Origin: Candidatus Troglogloeales bacterium
GTDB taxonomy: Bacteria > Nitrospirota > Nitrospiria > SBBL01 > SBBT01
Assembly (NCBI GenBank): GCA_005239595.1
Contig: SBBT01000208.1
Span: 1 to 6,538 of the forward strand
Reading direction: 5' to 3'
Length of the DNA stretch: 6,538 nt
Shown here in pieces: positions 1 to 5,831 of this stretch (its first letter is position 1; each line of letters starts with the position of its first letter). The position numbers and the translations under genes are program-made. The notes below the pieces were generated by a model that did not search any database, was not told the origin of the DNA, and saw nothing but the letters and a program-made list of their open reading frames with translations.

Positions 1-478
1 CTTGACCGAGTTGGCCGGCCCCCACGATGAGGGCATAACGTACGTTGTATCCTCTGCGCCTTAGAAATCGAAGGATCTCACGAAATCCCCACCGATTAAC
101 GGTCACGAACAAAGTGCTCATCCCAAAGAAAAGGGAAAAAACCGTGCGGGAATATTCAAACTGTCGCAGGAAAAAAGTTAGAGAAATGATGATCAGTGTG
201 GAGAGCGCACACGCCTTGGTAACATCCCAGGTTTCCGCCAGGTGTGTTGAGATGCGGCGGGGGCGATATAAATCAAAAATGTTAAAAACGATTCCCCACG
301 CCACTAAAATAGCCGGCAACAATGCAAGATACGGGTGAAAAGAAGGAACACCTTTGGTGAGGGCGATTAGACCGGAATGAAAACGAATTTCGTAAGCCAA
401 ACACCACGCAGCCGAAATTAGGACAAGATCGACAAGAAACAACAGAGACCTGAAAAATTCACTGTGTCTTTTAAGCAT
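1..478 (-). CDS. Polyprenyl glycosylphosphotransferase (initiating sugar transferase), N-terminal part, cut by window edge
   Basis: Reading leftward from the ATG at 478-476, the frame is open to the window edge and gives 159 residues. Four hydrophobic stretches are visible, at about residues 11-29, 48-69, 89-104 and 112-127, separated by basic loops. A FDLYRPRR motif follows the second helix (residues 68-75). After the fourth helix comes a basic segment and then RYALIVGAGQLGQ (147-159), the start of a Rossmann-like nucleotide-binding fold (CoA_binding_3 type). This order is characteristic of the WcaJ/PssY/EpsZ family, inner-membrane enzymes that transfer a sugar-1-phosphate to undecaprenyl phosphate to start exopolysaccharide or O-antigen units. 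The catalytic bacterial sugar transferase domain would lie outside the window, so the transferred sugar cannot be told. An in-frame stop (TAA, read on the minus strand at 508-506) and no upstream in-frame ATG fix the start; the ribosome binding site is weak. Family is inferred from architecture and motifs. A Rossmann-only relative such as a nucleoside-diphosphate-sugar epimerase/dehydratase of the CapD type shares this N-terminus and is the main alternative. Confidence 0.85.
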   Translation of the reverse strand, partial: MLKRHSEFFRSLLFLVDLVLISAAWCLAYEIRFHSGLIALTKGVPSFHPYLALLPAILVAWGIVFNIFDLYRPRRISTHLAETWDVTKACALSTLIIISLTFFLRQFEYSRTVFSLFFGMSTLFVTVNRWGFREILRFLRRRGYNVRYALIVGAGQLGQ

Positions 479-845
479 GGCGGAGCATTTTAACTGCTTG
501 GTGTTTTATAACCATCAGCACTTTCTTAACTTAATTGTAACTATCCTTAAAAAGGTGTGTAAAAAGTGGAAAGGCGGCATTCATTTTTGAATCTGATGGA
601 ACCTTAAAACCTGCCCTGCAGCATGGGAGATAAGGATACGGTATCACGAAGGATCAAAACACAAAAGTTGATGAAGAATCAAGGACAAAAGTGAAGTTGA
701 TCCGTGGTTAGGCAACCAATGACACACGGTTCACGTGAGAGACATGGAAGAGATTGGTTTTCATAAGATCTTGGCGGAACTTGTACAGGCTGCATCTGAC
801 TAGATGCCGTTTCAATTCTGCACGCCTGTCAGTTCACATTAATAC
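479..845. other. Divergent spacer without an intact gene
   Basis: These 367 bases separate the leftward sugar transferase gene from the rightward methyltransferase remnant. All reading frames are short. In the methyltransferase frame, the stretch from an ATG at 744 encodes about 19 residues before a TAG at 801, and a second stop (TAA at 840) lies just before the ATG at 846. This may be the eroded N-terminus of the methyltransferase, but the residues are too few to recognise. No tRNA, repeat array or insertion sequence end is seen. The left end carries the weak promoter candidate for the minus-strand gene. Confidence 0.6.
505..534 (-). promoter_or_regulatory. Possible sigma70-type promoter for the minus-strand sugar transferase gene
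   Basis: On the minus strand a TTAAGT hexamer (534-529) is followed after 18 bases by TATAAA (510-505), about 27 bases before the start codon at 478. The -10 box is good but the -35 box matches the TTGACA consensus at only three positions, so this is a weak call based on sequence and position only. Confidence 0.25.
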
Positions 846-1229
846 ATGAAGCGCTACCAGCTTGTAACCCGATTCGTCAGTTCAGGAAATAGTGTGCTGG
901 ATTGGGGTGTAGGAAATGGTCATTTTTCTTATTTTCTGGTAAGAGCTGGGTACAGTGTCAGCAGTTTTAGGTTTGATGATTACCCAAAGGTTTGTGGAGC
1001 TCTTGCGTCGGAGTCTTATACCCATAGGAAGGAGAACCCAAGCGGCTCCATCTCACTCCCGTACGAAAATCAAGTTTTTGATGCTATTGTTTCGGTAGGC
1101 ATGCTTGAGCGTGTGCGTGAAACGGGTGGCAATTCCATTGCCAGCTTGAATGAAATCTATCGCATCCTAAAACTCAAAGGGATGTTTCTTTGTTTCTATT
1201 TTTTTTCCGAATCAGTATGGTTGGATTGA
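846..1229 (+). pseudogene. Class I SAM-dependent methyltransferase remnant, N-terminal readable part
   Basis: The open stretch encodes 127 residues. Motif I of a class I methyltransferase is clear: SVLDWGVGNGHFSYFLVRAGY (about residues 17-37), where the SAM-binding loop usually reads DxGCGxGH, so a usual cysteine is valine here. Further on come SLPYENQVFDAIVSVGMLERV (70-90; usually VGVLEHV, so a usual histidine is arginine) and SLNEIYRILKLKGMFLCF (100-117), the typical post-motif II/III region. The family normally continues with a PNRYSWIE-like segment. Here that segment is present in the DNA, but in another frame after an eight-T run at 1199-1206, so this frame ends at a TGA (1227-1229) after unrelated residues. 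No convincing ribosome binding site precedes the ATG, and two in-frame stops lie just upstream. I infer an inactive gene fragment. The substrate is unknown; relatives are common in cell-envelope glycan loci, which fits the neighbouring sugar transferase. Base composition looks more A+T-rich than in the operon to the right. Confidence 0.75.
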
Positions 1230-1547
1230 TGCAGTAACACGACTAATTGTCCGGTCGTTACATCACCATCAGTATCGCTATACCTCCTCCGGCATCTTGT
1301 CTCTGGCCGGGAGTACCGGTACCGGTTTTGAGGTCGCGCACTTAAGTGCTATGCAATCTTGCCGAGAAATATCTGGGGGTGGGGAGTACCCAAAAACCTT
1401 GGATCGTCGCCTCCGATGGTCCATCTATACGAAAAATAGACAACTTGCTGTCTCTGCCATTCTCACCCTGAGAATCACCTGTTTGTAGCCAAAAGCGGGC
1501 CTAGCCACATGACACATAAAAGGTTTTGGGAAAACCTGGCCGGTTGA
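1207..1547 (+). pseudogene. Same methyltransferase remnant, frameshifted C-terminal part
   Basis: Starting at 1207, one base out of the upstream frame, the DNA reads PNQYGWIDAVTRLIVRS, then a His/Tyr-rich HHHQYRYTSSG and GFEVAHLS, the expected continuation of this methyltransferase family. Near 1340-1350 the sense frame returns to the original one: CYAILPRNIWGWGVPKNL (about 1347-1400) and MVHLYEK (1416-1436). That frame hits TAG at 1437, while a neighbouring frame gives IDNLLSLPFSP (1436-1468). The original frame then resumes with PENHLFVAKSG (1467-1499), a normal-looking C-terminus for the family, and ends at TGA 1545-1547. So at least four frame breaks separate recognisable pieces. A 6-base tandem duplication (ACCGGT twice, 1315-1326) adds two codons before GFEV. 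The reconstruction is read directly from the sequence; homology of the pieces is judged from memory of the family. Multiple breaks argue for a true pseudogene rather than one sequencing error. Confidence 0.7.
1521..1537 (+). terminator. Short hairpin after the methyltransferase remnant
   Basis: AGGTTTT and AAAACCT form a perfect 7-bp stem around a GGG loop. The stem is A+T-rich, with two G-C pairs, and no U run follows, so it is at best a weak or relic terminator between the methyltransferase remnant and the fatty acid operon. Confidence 0.2.
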
Positions 1548-1589
1548 GCGAGCTTAAACAATAAACCAAGCATCATTATTTAACCTGTT

Positions 1590-1601
1590 ACCAACATTGG
1601 T
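1590..1601. promoter_or_regulatory. Small inverted repeat just upstream of the -35 box
   Basis: ACCAA and TTGGT are exact inverted arms around a 2-base centre, four bases before the TTGACA box. A dimeric regulator could bind here, but arms of 5 bp are short enough to arise by chance. Confidence 0.2.
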
Positions 1602-1605
1602 TTCC

Positions 1606-1634
1606 TTGACAATCTATGGGCAATCGGGTAGATT
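1606..1634 (+). promoter_or_regulatory. Sigma70-type promoter of the beta-oxidation operon
   Basis: A perfect TTGACA (-35, 1606-1611) and TAGATT (-10, 1629-1634; four of six consensus bases) are separated by exactly 17 bases. Transcription would start near 1641 and give a leader of about 60 bases before the TTG start codon at 1700. It lies in the only sizeable gap before the four-gene operon, which supports the call. Confidence 0.65.
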
Positions 1635-1673
1635 TTTAGCATCCGAACCATGTAAAAAAGACACCGTTTCGCC

Positions 1674-1687
1674 TTGTTTTAAAACAA
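1674..1687. promoter_or_regulatory. 14-bp perfect palindrome in the operon leader, candidate operator
   Basis: TTGTTTTAAAACAA is exactly self-complementary with no spacer. It lies between the predicted transcription start and the ribosome binding site and touches the latter (1686-1693). The position suits a repressor of a fatty acid operon, such as a TetR- or GntR-family acyl-CoA sensor. It does not match the E. coli FadR site, and no regulator gene lies in the window. Operator function is inferred from symmetry and position only. Confidence 0.4.
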
Positions 1688-1702
1688 AGAGGTCTCTGAT
1701 TG
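1686..1702 (+). promoter_or_regulatory. Ribosome binding site and TTG start of the acyl-CoA ligase gene
   Basis: AAAGAGGT (1686-1693) precedes a TTG at 1700 by six bases. The codon before it (1697-1699) is a TGA stop, so translation cannot begin earlier in this frame. The first in-frame ATG is 56 codons further on and would remove conserved N-terminal residues. Together these decide in favour of the TTG start. Confidence 0.8.
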
Positions 1703-3373
1703 GATCGACCTTGGTTAAACTGTTATGAACCTGGTGTCTTGGCCCATCTTGAATATCCTTCCGTTCCGCTCTTTCAATTCTTAGCCGATTCGGCCAAAAA
1801 GAGCTCCGAGAAAGATGCGCTACTTTTCTTCGGAAAAGGGGTTTCCTATCGGGAATTGGAAGAGATGTCAAACGGTTTTGCCCACGCCCTGATAAAACTA
1901 GGGGTAACTAAAGGGGACCGTGTGGCCATCATGCTGCCCAATGTGCCTCAATGTGTGGTTGCTTACTACGGCGCGCTAAAAAGCGGTGCCGTAGTTGTCA
2001 TGACGAATCCCCTTTATACCGAACGGGAACTCTTGATCCAATTGGCCGACTCGGGGGCCCAAATTATTGTCGCCCTCGACCTCTTTTATCCGAAGATCGA
2101 GGCAATCAAAAAAGAGACTGCGCTAAAAAGTCTTGTTTTAACATCGGTTCAGGAGGCGCTCCCCTGGTTTCTAGGTCTCCTTTACCCAATCAAGGCGAAA
2201 AAGGACGGTCAGTGGATCCATATCGTAAAAACGCCGCCTATCTATGACATGGGCGAAATGATCAGGGGGATGCCGTCGACTTCCCCAAATATAACGGTCA
2301 TCCCAGATGACCTGGCCTTACTGCAATATACGGGGGGAACTACCGGCTCTCCAAAAGGGGTCATGCTGACACACAGAAACCTGGTAACCAACACGCTTCA
2401 ATGCCGAAACTGGATGCCTAATTTAAAGGAAGGAGAAGAGATTTTTCTCTCCGTGATTCCTTTCTTCCATGTCTACGGAATGTCAACCTGCATGAATCTG
2501 GCTATCTATTTGAGGTCCACGTTGGTACTTCTTCCTAAATTTGTCACAAAAGATGTCCTTTCTGCCATTAAGAAAAATCGCCCAACGATCTTCATGGGTG
2601 TCCAGGCGATGTATGTGGCGATCAATAATTTTCCCGGGATAAACGCCGACGACCTTGGCTCCATTCATACCTGTATTTCAGGGGCCGGGCCGCTTCATCT
2701 GGAGGTTCAGCGGTGCTTTGAGGCATTAACGGGCGGAAAACTGGTCGAAGGATATGGGCTGTCCGAGACCTCTCCAGTCACCCATGTAAATCCGATGCGC
2801 GGAAAGCGAAAGGAAGGGAGCATTGGGCTTCCCATTTCGGATACCCTTGCCAGGGTCGTCGATTTGGAAACAGGGACAAAACCACTGCCGGTTGGAGAAT
2901 CCGGAGAACTGATCATACAGGGACCGCAGGTGATGCAGGGATACTGGAATAAACCGAAAGAAAGCAGCGATGTGTTGCGCGATGGATGGCTTCATACGGG
3001 CGATATTGCCAAAATGGATGAAGACGGCTACTTTTTTATTGTGGATCGAAAAAAAGACATGATTAAATCAAGGGGAGAGAATGTCTATCCCCGCGAGGTA
3101 GAGGAGGTTTTGTATCGCCATCCAAAGGTAAAAGAGGCGGTGGTGGTAGGGCTGCCCGATCCTTTCTTGGGTGAGAGGATCAAGGCATACGTGGTGCTGA
3201 AAGAGGGGGCCTCGGCGACGCCGGAGGAGGTGACCCAATTTTGTCGAGGGGAGCTTGCGAAATTTAAAATTCCACAGCAGATTGAGTTTCGTGAAGGCCT
3301 TCCAAAAACGGTAATCGGGAAGGTATTGCGGAGGGTGCTGATTGAGGAAGAGATGAAGAAGGTGGGGAAATGA
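1700..3373 (+). CDS. fadD: Long-chain fatty acid--CoA ligase (FadD type)
   Basis: This 557-residue protein activates free fatty acids: ATP and fatty acid give an acyl-adenylate, which is transferred to CoA. It belongs to the ANL adenylate-forming superfamily and its length matches FadD (about 560). Visible motifs in order: an N-terminal segment with DRPWL and EYPSVPL typical of bacterial long-chain ligases; the ATP/phosphate-binding loop YTGGTTGSPKG (210-220); IPFFHVYG (253-260); GYGLSETSP (351-359), the adenine-binding region; WLHTGD (430-435), with the ribose-binding aspartate D435; VDRKKDMIKSRGENVYP (448-464), the hinge and CoA-side loop; and PKTVIGKVLRR (535-545), with the catalytic lysine K541. 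A hydrophobic LPWFLGLLYP stretch (154-163) suits membrane association. It is the first gene of the operon, and its TGA overlaps the next start codon in ATGA, indicating translational coupling. The chain-length preference cannot be read, so a medium-chain or aromatic acid substrate remains possible. Confidence 0.93.
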   Translation: MDRPWLNCYEPGVLAHLEYPSVPLFQFLADSAKKSSEKDALLFFGKGVSYRELEEMSNGFAHALIKLGVTKGDRVAIMLPNVPQCVVAYYGALKSGAVVVMTNPLYTERELLIQLADSGAQIIVALDLFYPKIEAIKKETALKSLVLTSVQEALPWFLGLLYPIKAKKDGQWIHIVKTPPIYDMGEMIRGMPSTSPNITVIPDDLALLQYTGGTTGSPKGVMLTHRNLVTNTLQCRNWMPNLKEGEEIFLSVIPFFHVYGMSTCMNLAIYLRSTLVLLPKFVTKDVLSAIKKNRPTIFMGVQAMYVAINNFPGINADDLGSIHTCISGAGPLHLEVQRCFEALTGGKLVEGYGLSETSPVTHVNPMRGKRKEGSIGLPISDTLARVVDLETGTKPLPVGESGELIIQGPQVMQGYWNKPKESSDVLRDGWLHTGDIAKMDEDGYFFIVDRKKDMIKSRGENVYPREVEEVLYRHPKVKEAVVVGLPDPFLGERIKAYVVLKEGASATPEEVTQFCRGELAKFKIPQQIEFREGLPKTVIGKVLRRVLIEEEMKKVGK

Positions 3374-4560
3374 AAGAAATCGTCATTGTGGATGGGGTAC
3401 GAACGCCCATTGGGAATTTAGGCGGTGCCTTAAAAGAGGTGACCAATCAGAAAATGGGGGAGTGGGTTGTGCGCGAACTCATTCGACGCACCGGTATGGA
3501 TCCCAAAGAGATTGACGAGGTGATTTTCGGTTGTGTGGGACAATATAGCGACGCCACCAACGTCGCCCGTGTGATCGCGTTGATGTCGGGGCTGCCGATG
3601 GCCACGCCAGCCTATACGGTTGCAAGGAATTGCGCGTCGGGAATGCAGGCAGTGATAAACGCCTGTCAAAATATTTATTCCAATGACGCGGATATCCAGG
3701 TTGCGGGCGGGGTGGAAAACATGAGTCTTGCGCCGTTTGTATCGCGCGACATGCGGTTTGGCCACCGTCTCCGCAATACGGAGATGGTCGACTCGATCTG
3801 GGAAGGATTAACCGATGGCTTCTGCGGCCAGGTCATGGGATATACGGCGGAAAACCTGGCGGAAGAATATAAAATCTCTCGGTCAGAACAAGACCGGTAT
3901 GCGGTGGAAAGCCATAAAAAAGCCTATCGGGCAACACGGGAAGGGAGATTGAAAGATGAAATTGTGCCCGTCTCCATCCCAAAGAAAGCAGGGGGGAAAG
4001 AGGTGATGCCGGAGCTCTTTGCCCAGGATGAAGGGATAAACGTTGCCCTAACCGAGCAAATGCTATCGCTCTATCCAACCGTATTCAAGGAAGGGGGGAC
4101 GGTAACGCCTGGGAACGCCTGTCCGATCAGCGACGGTGCGGCCGCGCTTTTAATCATGTCAAAAGAGCGGGCCGAATCGCTCGGAAAGGAACCGCTGGGG
4201 TATATTAAATCGTACGCCTCCGTCGGTGTTGAACCGCAGCGAATGGGAATCGGACCAGCCCTCGCTATACCGGCTGCACTTAAAAAGGCCGGCCTGACGC
4301 TTTCGGATATTCAACTGATCGAGGTAAACGAGGCGTTTGCGGTACAGTACCTCGCTGTCGAGCGTGCCTTGACGTTAAAAAGGGACATAACCAATGTGAA
4401 CGGCGGGGCGATCGCCCTCGGCCATCCGGTTGGGATGAGCGGAACACGCCTAATTATTACGTTACTCAAAGAAATGAAGCGAAGGAACCTTTCGTTGGGA
4501 GTCGCCTCCCTCTGTGTCGGAGGGGGCATCGGATCGGCTATGGTCTTAGAGCGAAAATAA
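3370..4560 (+). CDS. Thiolase (acetyl-CoA C-acyltransferase), beta-oxidation
   Basis: This 396-residue thiolase cleaves 3-ketoacyl-CoA with CoA to acetyl-CoA and a shortened acyl-CoA; the family can also run as acetoacetyl-CoA thiolase. All catalytic elements are in place: nucleophile C88 in RNCASGMQ (86-93), the NEAFA motif with N320, H352 in ALGHPVGMSG, and the acid/base cysteine C382 in SLCVGGGIGSA. GGVENMS, shared by degradative and biosynthetic thiolases, is also present. Length fits the usual 390-400. The start ATG at 3370 overlaps the ligase stop by four bases and follows a purine-rich run (3355-3367). Position between ligase and dehydrogenase favours the FadA role, but sequence motifs alone do not separate FadA from AtoB/PhaA-type enzymes, so no symbol is given. 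Confidence 0.95.
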   Translation: MKEIVIVDGVRTPIGNLGGALKEVTNQKMGEWVVRELIRRTGMDPKEIDEVIFGCVGQYSDATNVARVIALMSGLPMATPAYTVARNCASGMQAVINACQNIYSNDADIQVAGGVENMSLAPFVSRDMRFGHRLRNTEMVDSIWEGLTDGFCGQVMGYTAENLAEEYKISRSEQDRYAVESHKKAYRATREGRLKDEIVPVSIPKKAGGKEVMPELFAQDEGINVALTEQMLSLYPTVFKEGGTVTPGNACPISDGAAALLIMSKERAESLGKEPLGYIKSYASVGVEPQRMGIGPALAIPAALKKAGLTLSDIQLIEVNEAFAVQYLAVERALTLKRDITNVNGGAIALGHPVGMSGTRLIITLLKEMKRRNLSLGVASLCVGGGIGSAMVLERK

Positions 4561-4573
4561 CAGGAGCAAAGCG

Positions 4574-5776
4574 ATGTATATCTATAAGGCAGCTGTTATT
4601 GGATCGGGTGTCATGGGGGCGGGGATTGCGCAGGTCATATCATATGCCGGAATTCCAGTCATTCTGAAAGATATTAATCAAGAGGCGGTCGATTTCGGCC
4701 TCAAAACCGTTCGCAAGACTTACCAGGGTCGGGTGGACAAAGGGAAGATGACGGCATCCGATCTTACGGCAAAGATGGCCCTGGTCACCGGTGCTGTCGA
4801 TTATTCCGGATTTTCAGATGTGGACCTGGTGATTGAGGCTGTCTTTGAAGATCTTGTCCTAAAGCAGAAGCTCTTTTCGGAACTGGCAACGGTTTGCCCC
4901 GAAGGGACCATCTTTGCCAGCAATACCTCTTCCCTTCCCATTTCAGCCATTGCTGCTGCGACCAGGAAGCCAGACAAGGTCATTGGGATGCATTTCTTTA
5001 ATCCGGCCCCTGTGATGAAATTAGTTGAGGTTATTTCCGGTCTTGCGACATCGCAGGAGACGGTCGATGACATCATCACCTTTTCAGAGGGTCTTCGTAA
5101 AATTCCGATCCGGGTACAGGAATGCGCCGGCTTTCTCGTCAACCGCATCTTGATGCCGTATCTCAATGAGGCGGCTATCGCGCTCCAGGAAGGGGCGGCC
5201 ACTTCCAAAGAGATGGATGAAGCGGCCGTCGGTTTTGGATTGCCGATGGGGCCTTTTACGTTAACCGATATGATCGGGATTGATGTCGCCGCAAAAGTTG
5301 CAGACATTCTGTATGATGCCTATGGCCCTCGTATGGCGCCGGCCCAAATTTTAGCGGCGCTTTGTCAGGCGGGTCGGTTCGGCTCAAAGGCCGGGGCCGG
5401 ATTCTATGAATATACGGAAGGTTCTAAAATCCCACTGACGGCGGTGATCCAGGGGATACAAGAAAAGAAACAGACGGCCTTTTCCATTAACCGTCTCGTC
5501 ATGCCCATGATTAATGAAGCGGTTTTTGCCCTTCAGGAGGGTGTTGCGACCGCCTCAGATATTGATATCGCGATGATGGCAGGCATTGGGTTTCCCCAGG
5601 ACAAAGGGGGACCGTTGCATTACGCCGATCAAATCGGCGTAGATGTGGTGTTATCGGAGCTCCAGAGATTGACTCAAGAGCTGGGGGATCGCTTCTGGCC
5701 CGCTCCATTGCTTAAACGAATGGTGATGGGGGGGTATACGGGCGTAAAGACGGGAAAAGGATTCTTTACCTATTAG
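4574..5776 (+). CDS. 3-hydroxyacyl-CoA dehydrogenase with duplicated C-terminal domain
   Basis: This 400-residue enzyme oxidises (S)-3-hydroxyacyl-CoA to 3-ketoacyl-CoA with NAD+. The N-terminal Rossmann domain (about 1-185) has AVIGSGVMGAGIAQ with the GxGxxG glycines G10, G12 and G15, and an acidic D33 at the end of strand two, fitting NAD+ over NADP+. Catalytic residues line up at the spacing of mitochondrial HADH: S119 in SNTSS, H140 in GMHFFNP, E152 in KLVEV and N190 in FLVNR. A first 3HCDH C-terminal domain spans about 187-282, and a second copy about 305-400; the repeats share RL/ILMP..NEA..ALQEG.AT and end in G.K.G.GF. Single-domain homologues have about 280-310 residues, so this form resembles the dehydrogenase half of FadB/FadJ without the hydratase. 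AGGAG (4562-4566) lies seven bases before the ATG, and only 13 bases separate it from the thiolase stop. A PaaH or 3-hydroxybutyryl-CoA dehydrogenase role cannot be excluded. Confidence 0.95.
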   Translation: MYIYKAAVIGSGVMGAGIAQVISYAGIPVILKDINQEAVDFGLKTVRKTYQGRVDKGKMTASDLTAKMALVTGAVDYSGFSDVDLVIEAVFEDLVLKQKLFSELATVCPEGTIFASNTSSLPISAIAAATRKPDKVIGMHFFNPAPVMKLVEVISGLATSQETVDDIITFSEGLRKIPIRVQECAGFLVNRILMPYLNEAAIALQEGAATSKEMDEAAVGFGLPMGPFTLTDMIGIDVAAKVADILYDAYGPRMAPAQILAALCQAGRFGSKAGAGFYEYTEGSKIPLTAVIQGIQEKKQTAFSINRLVMPMINEAVFALQEGVATASDIDIAMMAGIGFPQDKGGPLHYADQIGVDVVLSELQRLTQELGDRFWPAPLLKRMVMGGYTGVKTGKGFFTY

Positions 5777-5815
5777 AAGACTGTTTTATCTCTTCATGAC
5801 GATCTGTTTTTAACC

Positions 5816-5831
5816 AGGGAGATGGCGCTTG
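5816..5831 (+). promoter_or_regulatory. Ribosome binding site and TTG start of the enoyl-CoA hydratase gene
   Basis: AGGGAG (5816-5821) precedes the TTG at 5829 by seven bases. An in-frame TAA at 5811-5813 blocks any earlier start, and there is no in-frame ATG near the conserved N-terminus. An ATG at 5822 lies in another frame that closes after 13 codons, so it is not the start. Confidence 0.75.

Noticed and set aside
45..338. 97-residue plus-strand open frame
   Set aside because: It is antisense to the clear sugar transferase frame on the minus strand; its product is Arg/Lys-rich and without recognisable motifs.
731..738. TCACGTGA 8-bp palindrome
   Set aside because: Too short to stand out in a non-coding spacer, and no promoter or gene start is associated with it.
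775..795. Possible sigma54-like promoter (TGGCGG...TTGT)
   Set aside because: The spacing between the two elements is too short and the conserved GC of the -12 box is absent.
1199..1210. Programmed frameshift or transcriptional slippage at the T run
   Set aside because: Slippage could repair this break, but further breaks downstream and stops upstream would remain, so decay is the simpler explanation.
1614..1871. 85-residue minus-strand open frame
   Set aside because: It overlaps the operon promoter and the conserved N-terminus of the acyl-CoA ligase and resembles no known protein.
4801..5307. 168-residue minus-strand open frame
   Set aside because: It lies wholly inside the dehydrogenase gene on the opposite strand, and its composition is Ser/Ala-rich as expected for a shadow frame.
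5776..5795. GAAGA/TCTTC inverted repeat between dehydrogenase and hydratase genes as a terminator
   Set aside because: Only 5 bp of stem with a 10-base loop and no immediate U run; it overlaps the dehydrogenase stop codon and probably occurs by chance.
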